This document shows positions 46,300 through 58,304 of a DNA stretch of 64,000 nt, one piece after another. The notes under the pieces are model-generated. The model was not told the origin of the DNA. It saw only the letters and a program-made list of their open reading frames with translations, and searched no databases. Each line of letters begins with the position of its first letter. The stretch's first letter is position 1. Made by a program: the position numbers and the translations under genes. Origin of the DNA: Panopea generosa (Eukaryota > Mollusca > Bivalvia > Adapedonta > Hiatellidae). Where the stretch lies: NCBI GenBank assembly GCA_029582155.1, contig CM055901.1:48481228-48545227 (forward strand). Reading direction: 5' to 3'.

Positions 46300-46694
46300 A
46301 CTGCAATTCATCTAGATGGTGAAATCTCTTGCTTCCAAGATGAGTAGTGAGGTGTATGTATATGAGGCCAAGTACAGGTACAACCCTCTAGACCATGGCG
46401 ACGATGACGACTCCTATATCCTCATTGATCCAGGTGATACCTTAGAGGTTCCTGGAAAAAATTTGGAGGGATTACCCGAAAATCCACTAGTTTGGCTACA
46501 AGGTTTCAATGTGACAAAGAATTTGAAGGGGCTTTTTCCGGGACCTTACGTAAAGTACCTTGGTGTGAAAGGGGCAGATGGCGAAGTAATGGATACTCCG
46601 CCGGAGTTACCACCCATACCTCCAAAACCAAGATCTTCGCTGCCACACATTGGGATAGTACCAGCAGGGACTTCTGCTGCCAAGCCAGAATCAA
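46300..46694 (+). CDS. PIK3R1-like: PI3-kinase p85-type regulatory subunit, first coding exon (SH3 domain)
   Basis: An acceptor (TTTTTTTCTTGTCACAG) at 46299 is followed by 16 nt of 5' UTR and ATG at 46316. A second in-frame ATG at 46340 starts MSSEVYVYEAKYRYNPLDHG, which lines up with the known p85 start, so 46340 may be the main start. The frame continues SYILIDPGDTLEV, NPLVWLQGFNVTKN and KGLFPGPYVKYLG, the p85 SH3 pattern (GD-x-L, W-L-x-G-(Y/F)N, G-x-FPG-x-YV-x-YLG), then PPELPPIPPKPRS, a proline-rich SH3 ligand as in p85. Donor: TCAA then GTGAGT, exon end 46694 in phase 1. p85 binds phosphotyrosine receptors and holds the p110 lipid kinase at the membrane. RhoGAP and SH2 exons were not recognised downstream in the window, implying large introns. 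Confidence 0.9.
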
Positions 46695-46770
46695 GTGAGT
46701 GCATTTTACTTTGTAACTATGGTAGATGTAATATTTGTGATGCACTGCAGCTTTTCCTGTTAATTAGCTA

Positions 46771-48230
46771 AGGGCTTTTCCAGAAATAAAAGTATGGGGG
46801 TGGGGGTGGGGGGGAGGGGGGGGGTTCGGAAAGCACTTATTTTTTTAACCCACTGAGCATAAAATTTAATTATGATATACACTATATACACCACCATGCA
46901 TAAAATTTTAATTTGATAAAATACCACCATGCACAAAATCCAAAAAAAATAAGGCTAAAATCCCCTTTCTAATGTTTTCTTATTGTAACACTTTGCAAAA
47001 TTACTAGTCTGGATGTTTGCCTACTTTCTTTGAAGTACGCCGACGTAACACTATAATACCGATGTAGAAGTGATTACGTCACAATTTACCACAGGTCGAG
47101 AATTAAATAAAAGGGCACTATAGATAACAAACGAAAAAAACAACAACATAATAATTTAAAATTAGTGTTTGTTTTTAGCTGGTTGTCTTCTAAAACATTT
47201 ATTTTCAGTATACTAATTTGTTAAAAGAAAATTACTTTTAAACGTATTTGTAAATGTATTCGGTACGTCAAATATTGATATATATAATTTGTGAAATTAA
47301 CTTGAGCAGAAAAACGTTGTGACGCGGTATCTCGGCATTAATATAATAAAGTAGGCGGGGATTACGGGCAGGGTTATGGCCTTCTACGAGTGTATTCCGG
47401 AATCTGATTAGTTCATACTTTTCCATGTTAATAATTTATTCACAACCAAGAATATGTTTTTTGTCACCTTTCAGGAATTCCACGGGTAGATAATTATACT
47501 TTGTTTCGAACAAACTAAATTAATCATTTGTTGTTGTCGGGTGATGTAATTACATTATGGCGGTCTTAACAAAAAAGATCAATCAATTTGAGATGAAATA
47601 GTTAATTGAAAATAATCCCTAACATAAACAACACCAGCGTATTGAGTGTCAAACTGCAGTTGGATGTAACGTTACACTTGGTCCTGATGTATGGAGGTTG
47701 TGTATTACAACCCGTACAACACGCATGTCAGTGGCAAACATGTAGGTCAAATCAAGGTAAATTTAAAAGACTGCGATAAAGATAAGACGCTCGCCGAAAT
47801 CTAGACGCTGCAGGATATTGACTTTGGAAATCAAGGCGCTGCGGTACATGGGGAAGGATAATTTTATGTTTTTTATATGATGGGTATGAAAATATCTGGG
47901 CAGAAAATTTATAAAATTTAGAGAAGAAAAACGGTCTTTAAGAAAAAAATTCCGTTCAGAGACAGAAGTATCGGCAAGGCATAAAATTTTAATAAATTTT
48001 TATCCCACAAGGCATCATTTTTTTATGAAAACACCAACCAGGCATAAAATTTTAATAAATTTTTATCCCACAAGGCATCATTTTTTTATGAAAACACCAA
48101 CCAGGCATAAAATTTTAATAAATTTTTATCCCACCAGGCATAAAATTTTATGAAAACACCAACCAGGCATAAAATTTTAATTATACTACTGCTGTCTGAC
48201 ACCCCATACACTTATTTCTGGAAAAGCCCT
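46771..48230. mobile_element. 1.46-kb TIR element in the p85 intron
   Basis: Left end AGGGCTTTTCCAGAAATAA at 46771, right end its reverse complement ending at 48230; similarity continues a further 10 bp (GTATGGGG). The interior holds a G-rich run after the left end, several GCATAAAATTTTAA motifs near both ends, and no long ORF. No clear target duplication (left flank AATTAGCTA, right flank AATCATAAT). Non-autonomous DNA transposon by structure; superfamily not assigned. Confidence 0.8.
47978..48180. repeat. 63-bp tandem repeat inside the TIR element
   Basis: Units start GGCATAAAATTTTAATAAAT at 47978, 48041 and 48104 (63 bp), then shorter partial units near 48137 and 48167. Related GCATAAAATTTTAA phrases near the left end (46856, 46898) suggest subterminal repeats. 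Confidence 0.9.
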
Positions 48231-49439
48231 AATCATAATGCAAAATCATTAGTTAAATATGCATAATTTCTCATTTATTTGGACGAGCTCAAATTTAGTT
48301 GCATGTAATTTTATTTTTCATTATTTGAAATTAATCACTGATGAATTTCACATCAAGACTTTTGTTCCAAACTTTCTTTATATGCTACCTAAATTGACCT
48401 AATGGTTATAACAACAATATTTAATAGCAAAGTGCACGAAAGTGATGAAGGAATTTTAATAATATGTTAATAACCCTCTATATATTATCCTCCACCAAAC
48501 AATCGGTCATTCAGGGTATATTCTGGAACGCACAAATGTGCAATTTGTGGGAGTTTTTGACAAACTACCGGTACTCATATTTTTGCCAAAAATGGCCAAG
48601 CTTCATCCCCAAAGATGTAAATTTTTCTTATTTTGAAAATGAAATTTAAGTTCTGCCGTTTCCAAGATTCAAACTTAACTGGCGCACTCACAAAATGAAA
48701 ACCAATTTTATAAAATTGAGTTGAAATTCCGAGCATTTGAAAAAAATGCGAGACCAAAAATAAACTATGAAAAACTGTCAAAAAGAATTGACCCAAAGTT
48801 GTCCAAATTCATTAGATATTTATTCTTTCCATATTTCACACCTTAAATATCATTAAATCATGTGTAATTTTGACATTTAACATTCATTAACAGACAGAGA
48901 GAGTCAGTAAGTTTTAACATGAGCAAATTCTCTCCAAGGGAAGTGTTCATTACAAAGTGTTCACAATTTTGTTGCATAAGGTATCGAGTCACACACATGC
49001 ATGGCTTTCTTATCGTGGTTTAAACATTGGAATATTTTCCAGTCTTTTTTGTTTTTTTACATGTTGTGTAACTAGAGCACATTTCCTTTTTATGTTACCC
49101 TAACCTGTTTGTATACAGAAAAATTATGTAACCATAAAAAAAAAAGAAAATTAATTAAGTACATATTTAATGATTGCCCAGTCACTAATTAGCGAGCTTA
49201 TTTTGCCTTTTAATGGTCGTTTGGTAAAGTTGGATAATATGGAAAATACATGTTGAAAAATATTCTTTATTTATAGAATGTGACTCAATTGGTAAACCCA
49301 CTTTTTCTTGATGCACTCATAAAACAAGCTTATCGAAATATTATGAAGTATATCATAAAACATAAAATGTTTTCATGATAAATTTATAAATAATTATTTA
49401 TGTAAACCAACAAAAACAAATTGAAAAACAACAAAGAAA
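48231..49439. other. p85 intron, no exon seen
   Basis: AT-rich; frames at 48464-48796 show no domain. Confidence 0.5.
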
Positions 49440-50460
49440 CAAACTAAAAGAATATATATAAATATATACATATATACATATTTAGCAATAAACACTAGTG
49501 TTATTTTTATTAATGACAATTAAATATTTAAATTCTACTTTCATATTTTAACCTATTTAGAAATTTATTTGTGAATAACTACATTTTAACTTTCAAGTGG
49601 AATAGCGTTCCATATTTTCATTCCAGAATATGACAGACTCCCCTTAAACACTTCATTATTATGTTGTGGTGTTATCAAGTTTCTGTTTGACATCTTCCTG
49701 GAGATGTATCTCGCTTGTCGTTTGTTCTCTTTTTGAAACAATTCATTTACATATGCAGGGACATTCCTTTATCTATTTTGTAATTAATTTTACCTTTTAA
49801 AACTGTGCTCAAAGAGAGGTATATTTAGAAAGATACATGCGTTTTCTAGACTAACATATTGATCTTTTTGTATAATTTTACATGCTATTCTCTGTAACTT
49901 TGTAATTGTACATCATGTTTTAAATATAGAAGAATGACCCATATAGTACAGCAGTAATTTAGATGAGGAAATTTTGTATGCAAATATAAAACAACAAACT
50001 GTGTTCATTTGATAAATAAGGCCGTATCCTAGATAAAAGCCACACACAAGACTTTTTATATACATACTGAAAATGTGTATTCCATTGCATGTTGTCGTCG
50101 ATATTTATACCTAATATTTTATCACCTGCTGATATGGATATCTCAGTGTTATCATATGTAAGCATAAGTGTATTAATATTCATGTTTATACCCTTCTGCC
50201 TCATTGTTATTTATTGGTGATGTATTCTTTACACAAGTTTAAAAGATAATTTAGTGAACACTGTAAATTTCATTCACGATTTGCCTAATCTGATTGCATA
50301 TCATAAATTATTATATGATTTGTATATAAATCTGTACCGTCAGAGACAGTTTTAGATAGAGTAAAGGGTCAGTCACTTAAAAATGATAAAAACTGAGGTC
50401 CAAGGATAGACCCTTGTGGAATGCCATTTATTTTGTTTATTGCATGACCACAGCTTTTAA
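49440..50460 (-). pseudogene. LINE fragment (CR1/L2/Jockey-like RT, 3' part)
   Basis: In reverse: GIPQGSILGPQFLSFLSD at 50430-50370 (RT palm motif of CR1/L2/Jockey-type elements), then TLSKTVSDGTDLYT, worn catalytic region, TLMLTYDNTEISISAGDKIL, GINIDDNMQWNTHFQYVYKK, LLSRIRPYLSNEHSLLFYI, and toward the end FKGSLSYSGMKIWNAIPLE. Several stops and frameshifts. Clearly a different LINE type from the 14.5-kb copy. Confidence 0.85.
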
Positions 50461-50956
50461 TGCTAGTAGTGTTCTTTTTGTAAATGAAGTATTATAAATC
50501 AGTACAGGTTTTGCTTAAAATATACAATCCTCCATGTTTTTTGAAAATGTCCATATTTTTCAAACATATGGAGGAATTTCCCCCAATTTTTATACCAGAA
50601 TAGATGCTCGTTTCTTGTTTGAAAAATCAAAGGGGAACAACTACTAAAACTGCTGTGTGTATGCAACATTTACTTCCCTTTCATTACTTATGTTATTTTT
50701 AAATAGCTTGCTCAAGAACCTTGGGCCTTGCTAGCCTTGATACGACCCAGAATTGTTCATGTGGGTTTTGGTAGGTAGATAATTTTTTTGGCCATATTTT
50801 GCGTTGTCATTTTAAAAAAAACAATGGACAGAAATCAACAAATTGAAAGTCAAGAAAGAAGTTTGGGTAGCTGCAATTTTAAATGATAGGTAGTGCACGG
50901 CAAACACGTTTTTTTAAGGATGGCCTCATTTGGCCATAGAGGTCATACACTTTTTA
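50461..50956. other. No feature seen
   Basis: Intron or intergenic sequence; nothing recognised. Confidence 0.45.
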
Positions 50957-51590
50957 GGCCACCTGAGAGTTTGTCTCAAGGGACCTTTTGGATCACCATC
51001 TGACCATCACTGTGTGTCTCAAGGGACCTTTTGGATCACCATCTGACTCACTGTGTGTCGTATGTCCGTTAACAATTGACATTTTTGACTTCTCAAAAAC
51101 TGTAAGCTCAATTGTAACGAAATGTTGTATGCAGCTTTGGTACCTAAGGATGAATAAAAATTATGAATTACATGGTCCCCACCCCTATGGTGCCTTGAGG
51201 GTGAGCCAAAACAGTCAAATTCAAGGTAAACCTTGAAAATCATCTCTTTACTATAGGAAGCACTGGGAAACAAATTGTGAGCATGATTATGGACGTATAT
51301 GGGTCCTTTATAAAAATTGTGAATTGCATGTCCCTTGGTCTCATGGTTTGGCCCTGGGGGTGGGGGATGGGGCCTTCTTTACTAAATCTATATTAGAGAA
51401 AATGAAAAAAACACACATCATTTCTGATGACTGATTAGACTCATTTCAATGGTTTTTGGTGTGATTTGTTGTTGCTGACATGACACTTAATGCTTTATTG
51501 ACAAAAGTTGGAAAATAGATTCATATACCTTTATGTCATCACGGATAATCAGATGACCGTTAAGGCCCATGGGCCTCATGTTTTATCCTA
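50957..51590 (+). repeat. Bivalve interspersed repeat with hairpin head
   Basis: Starts GGCCACCTGAGAGTTTGTCT CAAGG in two halves (CCTGAG / CTCAAGG form an imperfect hairpin), runs through TTGACTTCTCAAAAACTGTA-like and GGTACCTAAGGATGAATAAA-like phrases and ends CCCATGGGCCTCATG. The general form (hairpin head, Ggccac-ctgag start, GGCCCATGGGCC end) is one I associate with abundant non-coding repeats in bivalves. A 43-bp segment is duplicated at about 50972-51058. Confidence 0.65.
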
Positions 51591-51948
51591 CCATATCAAT
51601 GCTTAATGCTTTACTGGCTAAAGACAAGTTTAAATGACAGCGCATTGTCAAATCTTCAGTCATCATCCATTAGCAGTACTTTGACACAATCTGGACAGCT
51701 ACGCTTAAAACTTTACAGCAGTGGTTCTAAGTAGAATTGATCACCATCATTGTTACTGGTAAATTGTTTACATCACTGACCATGACCTACTGAGAAAACA
51801 ATTTGGAAAAAAATGTTTAGCTCATTCTCACCAAGTGTTGCTGTTGTAGTAACCATACTAAGAAACACTTCCATATTAAACTATTTTAACCTACCAAAAG
51901 CATCTTGTATTATGTCATTGTCATAGTTTCATGAGTTAAAACTCAATA
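51591..51948. other. No feature seen
   Basis: Short linker; nothing recognised. Confidence 0.45.
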
Positions 51949-52766
51949 CACTCGGGTCCTGTTATAACGCGGTTCTTGGGGTCCACAAAACGAAACCACG
52001 TTATAAGTGGACCGCGTTATAGCGATAATTACCTCGAAAAAAATCAATGTCTGTTATTCACACCTATCGTGCTGTCCGACTCTAAGTGAATGGTATTGTT
52101 GGCATTGTAATATGATACAACGTGTATTTGGTTACAACAGATACACTTAGATATGTATAAAATTAATACAAAAAAAAAAGAAAAGAAAGAAAAAGGTTTT
52201 CGTGTTTTGATTATTCTAAAATTGGCAGCCATTTCCGTTTAACCCGGAAGGAGAAAAAACGGTGTATATATAAAAAATCGCGCTTCAATTTAAACTCAAA
52301 GCTGTTAGTGTTAAAATATTAAAAATGTAAATCTGAAGTATTAACAACAATAAAATAATAAAAATAAGTTTGTGTTTACGATCCGATAAGATACCCGCTA
52401 TATATTAATACCTGTCAACCGCTTCGTTGCTTGATCACGTGATCACTCGATAAAAACAAAGTTTGCATATGGCTTCCGGTTTGGCGGGTGACAGCATTTA
52501 TTGAAGCACTCAGGATTATTACAAACTGTTAATAGCCAATGCTGGCATGAATCAATCACTTAAACTATCCTTTAAACCACCATGAGGTAATGGTTGTAAT
52601 AGTTTGTTATAATCAAGGCTAATTGGTGAGTAGAAGATGAGCGGTTATCAAATCAAAACATGGAGACGATATATTGTTTGGTTGTCGAAAAATTGGGAGC
52701 CAAGCAAAAACCGCGTTATAATGGAATTCGCGTTATATCGGACCACGTTATAACTGGAGCGCAGTG
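51949..52766. mobile_element. Tigger/pogo-like MITE, 818 bp, TA target duplication
   Basis: Left end CACTCGGGTCCTGTTATAAC, right end in reverse CACTGCGCTCCAGTTATAAC; both are bordered by TA. Subterminal GTTATAACGCGG-type motifs repeat four times at the left (51960-52025) and three times at the right (52705-52755). TA duplication with CA-starting ends and CGTTATAACG motifs fits the pogo/Tigger branch of Tc1/mariner. No transposase. A second copy starts at 63817. Confidence 0.85.
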
Positions 52767-53935
52767 TACAATCATCATGATCTTAAACTAAGGCTTACAA
52801 AAAAAACAACACACATTTTATTTTGATTCTCAAATCATTGAAACATTTTTTCAATTTCTTCAGTGTTTTCGTTAAAGCAACTTCGATTATTATTGTAATT
52901 ATTTGAAAATACATCTATACATATTGTATTGAAGTAAGTTTAGTTATACTAATTTATTTTAGCTCATTTGCAATGAAAGCTCAGAGCTCATAATTTATGA
53001 ACCACTCTCAAGTCTGCTTCCTGGGTAGAACCTGTACTGAGTGTTGTTTTACGAGAGGCATTGGGCAGAGCTGGGGATTGAACCCACAACACCTGGCATG
53101 AGCAGCCAACACTCTATCCATTATACTACCGCCACGCTTTGTATTAAAATTAACCAACTGGATATCTTCCTTTTATTGTGATAAGTAACTGAGTTAACTA
53201 TTTTGGTTGTAGTCGTTGGTTACATGGGCAGACCTATTTATTCTCTGATTTTTCAAAGAATATTCCTATTTTGCATATTTTAAGTATTTTACCAAAGATG
53301 AAATTTACATTGCCATATTTTAACCTATTAATTGCAATAAAAGATTGATGTTTTCACCCTGTTGTTGGTGCAGCTGTATTAATAATTAACATTTTATTGA
53401 AATTATGTAGAAAAAGAGGTATTTGTTTCTGATGCTCATGAAACTGTCATTTTTAAAATGTACACAATTTACAAAAAAAAACAGCGTAAACAAAATAATG
53501 TGATCAGAAGTTTGATCAGATATTAAACATGAAATCATCAATATTTTTAAATTTATTCCTTAAACAAATACTACCCTGCAAGTTTTTGAAAACAAACCAG
53601 GTACCTAAATTTCTGAAATTTCTAAAGCATCAAATTTAATAATTCTTAAACCAAAAGACCAGTGTGACTCCCAGAATTGTGTACCTTGAACTTTCAACTA
53701 CTTTCCATGGCATGTTAATGATACCTATTACAAACAATGCCCATCCAGCTTGACTCTCCTGTCTAAGTTGTTTATTGATTTGCTGTTTAATAGTTGATAA
53801 ATTCTTAAAATAATCATCCCAAATGAAAATAGGATTATGGTCCATGTGTTAGACTGGTAAGATGGAGTATTTTATATAGAAGAAAGTTGGCAGTGTCAGG
53901 GTTGAAATAGTTGCTATATTAACAAACTATAACTA
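52767..53935. other. No gene seen
   Basis: Contains the tRNA-like head at 53022-53138. The minus frame at 53636-53845 has no domain. Confidence 0.5.
53022..53138 (-). repeat. tRNA-derived SINE head with a CTC anticodon-like loop
   Basis: In reverse: GCGTGGCGGTAGTATAATGG (A box), ATAGAGTGTTGGCTGCTCAT, GTGGGTTCAATCCCCAGCTC (very good B box), then a body to CAGGAAGCAG. TGGC-TGCTCAT-GCCA forms an anticodon-arm-like stem with CTC in the middle (Glu-like). Confidence 0.75.
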
Positions 53936-53937
53936 TC

Positions 53938-54256
53938 CTGTTCAGTTATGTGTTAGTCCTGTTCAGTTATATGTTAGTCCTGTTCAGTTATGTGTTAGTC
54001 CTATCCAGTAATGTGTTAGTCCTATCCAGTTATGTGTTAGTCCTGTCCAGTTATGTGTTAGTCCTGTCCAGTTATGTGTTAGTCCTGTCCAGTTATGTGT
54101 TAGTCCTGTTCAGTTATGTGTTAGCCCTGTTCAGTTATGTGTTAGCCCTGTTCAGTTATGTGTTAGTCCTGTTCAGTTATGTGTTAGCCCTGTTCAGTTA
54201 TGTGTTAGTCCTGTTCAGTTATGTGTTAGCCCTGTTCAGTTATGTGTTAGTCCTTA
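53938..54256. repeat. 21-bp minisatellite, about 15 copies
   Basis: Unit CCTGTTCAGTTATGTGTTAG plus T. Because 21 is a multiple of three, it yields an open frame of 120 codons (53950-54312) with a repeating LVLFSYV heptad. Variants: ATCCAG, GTCCAG or GTTCAG, with GTTAGCC alternating with GTTAGTC at the right. Confidence 0.95.
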
Positions 54257-55787
54257 TCAGTTATGGCATTGGTCCTTTATTTTGTATTATGAATCTTAAT
54301 ATGGAATGGTAACAATATTTAATTTCTCTGTTTAGGAGAGTACAGGTTGTTTCCCTTCGACCACTGTTTGTTATACTCTACATTGTTAAATGTGTGCATG
54401 TTTGGATTGGTATGTGTTGCGATAACAGGAATCTATAAGCTGTGTCTCATCAAGCGGTTGATAAAATTATATATATTTATAGTTTGAGACAGTAAAGTTT
54501 GATGACTTCGTGACACCTGTTGCAGAATCAATAGATTCTTGGAAGTCCTTATATGTGGCAAATGCAAAATGATGAACTAGTAAAAAACTTGTCTAATCAA
54601 GATCATTTCCAAGAATTTGGTTATGTAACACATGTTTCCAAGAATATTATATTTCAACAATAATTGGGTTACAACATAATTAATTAATACACATGTGTTT
54701 CCATGTGTTACAATATAATGTGTTTCCAAATATTGGGTTACAATAACTCACAAATACTTCATGCTTGAGGTTGATTTTTAATCAATGGGTCACTTTTTAT
54801 TATGCAAGTTTTTAATGAATCTGGTTAAAAATATCAATTTTAGTTATGGGAGACATAGAGAAAAAGCGTAACATCGAAATTGTCTTGAAAACAAGCTGGT
54901 TATTTTGTCTTTCTGATTATTGATTCTCGAAAGTTAGCTTGTAATGAAAATAAGTCACCAATTCCTTAACTAAATGGAAAACAGGCCATTGTCAGGATTT
55001 CAAGGTATGTCAATAACAGATTGAAAAAAAAACAAACACATCAGCAAAGGATCGAATATGCAGAATAAACCTAGAATGTTGCTAATTACAATTTACTTTA
55101 ATATCCCAACAAGTTCCGATGGTTCAACACAGCACTCCATCCTTTTCCTTATTTGATTATAATATGTAGATAAAACAATGTTGCGCTTAGCCTTATATTT
55201 ACAAAAGTCTGCTAATGACAGGATTTAAATTTTTTTTTTTAATTAATAATCATATGAGTGATGGAGTGGGATTTATTCCTTAAACTGAAGGCAGATTAAA
55301 CGGCAGTAGAATTACCGGTAGACTATTTCTTGAGTTAAATAATTTTATTCTGACACAAAATTTGACATTTATGCCAGTGTTTGAAATTAGACCTTCGTTC
55401 CTTGCTGTGGCTGGTCCCTTATATGGTAAGTTTCATCTATGGAAAGACAGGTTTACCATCTGCAATAACTTTAAGTGCGGTCTCAGTCGCAGATGTTGGG
55501 TTTCATTCTGATTGGATCAAGTCAGAAATGACGTTTGTAAGTGCTATTTCAATTTAGTTGTTACCATGGCAACCTTCCTAGGGGGCAACTTATCCTTTCC
55601 TTTAACTTTCTATATATGGAAGAACTAAAGTGTAGAGAGAAATGGAATCCTGTTCTACTTGAAAGCATATGGAATTCACATAAACAAAAAAAGAAATAAT
55701 TCACTGCTTGACAACAATTATGTTTTGATATTTAATAATTAGTTTTAAAAGTGAATATCTTATGTAATCACTATAAAAATCAGCCCC
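54257..55787. other. No gene seen; one perfect X-box-like site
   Basis: No exon could be supported. The palindrome at 55560-55573 is listed separately. Confidence 0.5.
55560..55573. promoter_or_regulatory. RFX-type X-box motif
   Basis: GTTACCATGGCAAC is a near-perfect 14-bp palindrome matching the RFX consensus (GTT-x-CCATGG-x-AAC). RFX factors bind such sites in animal promoters, often of ciliary genes. No start site was recognised nearby. Confidence 0.45.
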
Positions 55788-56060
55788 ATTAGTTCACTTA
55801 ATAGAGCACGAGACTTCTAGTCTCAGGGTTGTGAGTTCGATAGCCAACTAAAAATACTAACAGTCATTCGGATTGGATTTTAAACCATGGATCAGTGTGA
55901 TGGTGCTATACACTGAGCACGCTAAAGAACCAGAAGAAATTTACAGTGGGTCTCTATCTGTATCCAGCAGTATCTACAAATAACCTCAAAAGACTAACAC
56001 TTTCTGGGGCATCGCCTATGTGGGAAACCGGTAGTGATGTAAAATGAGCTTATATTACAT
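55788..56060 (+). repeat. tRNA-derived SINE family S4
   Basis: GCCCCATTAGTTCACTTAAT (A-box region), GAGCACGAGACTTCTAGTCT (anticodon-like TCT in a 7-nt loop closed by GAGA/TCTC), GGTTGTGAGTTCGATAGCC (B box), then a body with GGTGCTATACACTGAGCACG and GAACCAGAAGAAATTTACAG. The 3' end is not sharply defined. Confidence 0.75.
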
Positions 56061-56186
56061 GCAAAAATGACGTCATGAGCAAGATTGTTTCATTTGCATG
56101 TGATTTATGATTTTCATTTGTATATAATGCTCAGAATCTTAAAAGTGTTGCCCGTGGTTGATTTAAAAATTTTGGTTGTTTGTTTG

Positions 56187-56408
56187 AATATTTAGCATAA
56201 TTCTTATGCCATTGAGGGCTACATTGAGACGATCAGTTGACCTTATCACTCTTTCCTCGGATCCCAGAAGGTTAACCAGTACTCAAGTAAGTAACTGGTA
56301 ACTTTCCCAATTGAATCGGCTTTGGGAGATGTATAGCAATTATCACAGAGACTGTAGCCAAGTGGGGATTCAAGCTCACAACTTCTGTCATGATAGTCAG
56401 ATGTGGTA
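56187..56408 (-). repeat. SINE family S1, inverted copy
   Basis: In the plus sense: GAATATTTAGCATAATTCTT, ATGCCATTGAGGGCTACATT, GATCCCAGAAGGTTAACCAG, GTGGGGATTCAAGCTCACAA (reverse of the B box), GATAGTCAGATG. Matches 60353-60660 reversed. Confidence 0.85.
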
Positions 56409-58304
56409 CTATAGGTTTATAGGGCGTCCGTCCAGAAAGATTACTCAAAAAGTATCATGGCTAGGTTTATGAAACTTTGCATGTGGACAGAGGATAATAA
56501 AGAGGAGATAATGCAGGTCATTTTATTTTTTCAGTCGGACAAAAGTTAGGTTAAATTACATATACAACCTGGATCCTGTGGTAACACTAAAATTATATAA
56601 GCTACATAAAATTTTGTGATACATGCAGATAGAGAGCAATAAGGAGAGCATGTACATCATTTTATTACTTTGTCAGTCAGACAAAATTGTGGTTGCTGGG
56701 GCAACAAAGTGGTAAACTGGTAGGAGAGAAGATATTTCTTGCAATACTTGCAATACTTCAGTGTCCTGTTTTGTTTAAACATCATTTAACCTACATTAAA
56801 CTGATATGTAATTGGCAAAATGACTAATTTTCCATTATGAATATTGAAACGCCTGTCAAATACTTGTTATTTGGTTCTATTGACATTTATTTCTATATAT
56901 GTCTTATTGACTTTTATTTCTGTATCAAAAAAAAAAAAAATCATTTAACTAGAGATCCTTCCACATGATTACAATACCGATTAGCTGAAGTGTGAAGTAA
57001 CTAATGCATTACATTTTCATTTTTTTTTTGTGTTGATATATTATACTGTTTGGGGAAATGTTTTATATTTTATGGTACGGCAATCAGCTTATTATTTTTA
57101 TGATATATTTATTTTGTGTTTGAAAAGTAAATAATTGTTTCTTGTTAAAAAGATTTGTTGTTACATGAGTTCAGCTATTAGGATTAATGGAGAATTACTC
57201 TCTTGCATAAAATTACAACTTAAATTACTGGTAGTTGGTTGACATCTTTGAACTTTAATTACAGTATTTTATCTTAATTTGTCTTTCCATTAATACAGAC
57301 TTGGTTTAAAGGTACATATTATGTATTCCCTAAACAATGTTACTGTGATACAAGGGATTAGCTGTAAAACAACAAACTAATGAGAATAGGTCCATTGTGC
57401 ACCGAGAATTTCAATACAGCATCTACCGTCAATGTAATTTCAAATTGTATTGAATTAAAATTAAATTTTGTCCATTGATCTTGTAAGGGTTTGTACATCA
57501 TTTCCCAATATTTTCAATTACCAAGTCAATGTGATAATAAAAATGAGGCTTGCATAAATTACGCATTCAGAACTACCCATTGACTGACCTGTTATGTTCA
57601 GCGGAGATGAATCCCAGAATTATTTTTTTTTAATCTTACAAGGGATGCACTTCTTTTAAAAAAAGTTTATATTTTGATAATTTTATGTTTGGTATTTATG
57701 TGTGGAATTTAACTCAGTCTCACCTGGGAACATCCTCTACCAAGAATAATTTTGCTTGCCATGTATAAGCTGTAATTTGTTGAAAATGGTTTATCCTCAT
57801 TCTTTTGAAATAAAGTCAGCAAGCTAGCTGAGGTAGCTGAAGGTCAGAAAGATAAATTTAGTGGAATAAAGAAATGTCTTAAGTAAGTTCGCGTTACAAA
57901 TTCCGAATTTGCCACAGGGGTTGCTTCAAAATTAATATGAGAGATAATCACAGTTGTGAAAAGAAAAAGAGATATTTTTTTTAAAAAAATCAGTGAAATT
58001 CTCACTTTTTAGTGTGATATTTTGCCTTAAAGCATTGAACAGTCACTGGTTGAGGACTTGGACGTCCAACAGCATTACAATTTTCATTTAAATGAATGGC
58101 ACAGTTTCTGTAAAATTGATAATGATTAAGCTTATCACTGCTAATTATATTGATACAATGTATATAAGTCTATTGTCAAGTTTGTTCTGCACATACCAAT
58201 TTTTTTTCCCTAGCTTTGGTTTTTTACAAGACCAGAAAGGTGATCATGCACATCAGCAGACTTCTAGACTACCACAATTCTTTATAATACTGTTGATGTG
58301 CTCT
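56409..58304. other. No gene supported
   Basis: Several T- or A-rich tracts. A short frame at 57830-57890 (SKLAEVAEGQKDKFSGIKKC) ends near a GTAAGTT but lacks a good acceptor; see rejected items. Confidence 0.45.

Noticed and set aside
53950..54312. 120-codon frame with LVLFSYV heptads
   Set aside because: Wholly explained by a 21-bp tandem repeat; no start context, splice signals or other coding evidence.
57815..57890. Possible p85 exon ending at GTAAGTT
   Set aside because: The short peptide SKLAEVAEGQKDKFSG has no p85 match, and the upstream AG lacks a polypyrimidine tract.
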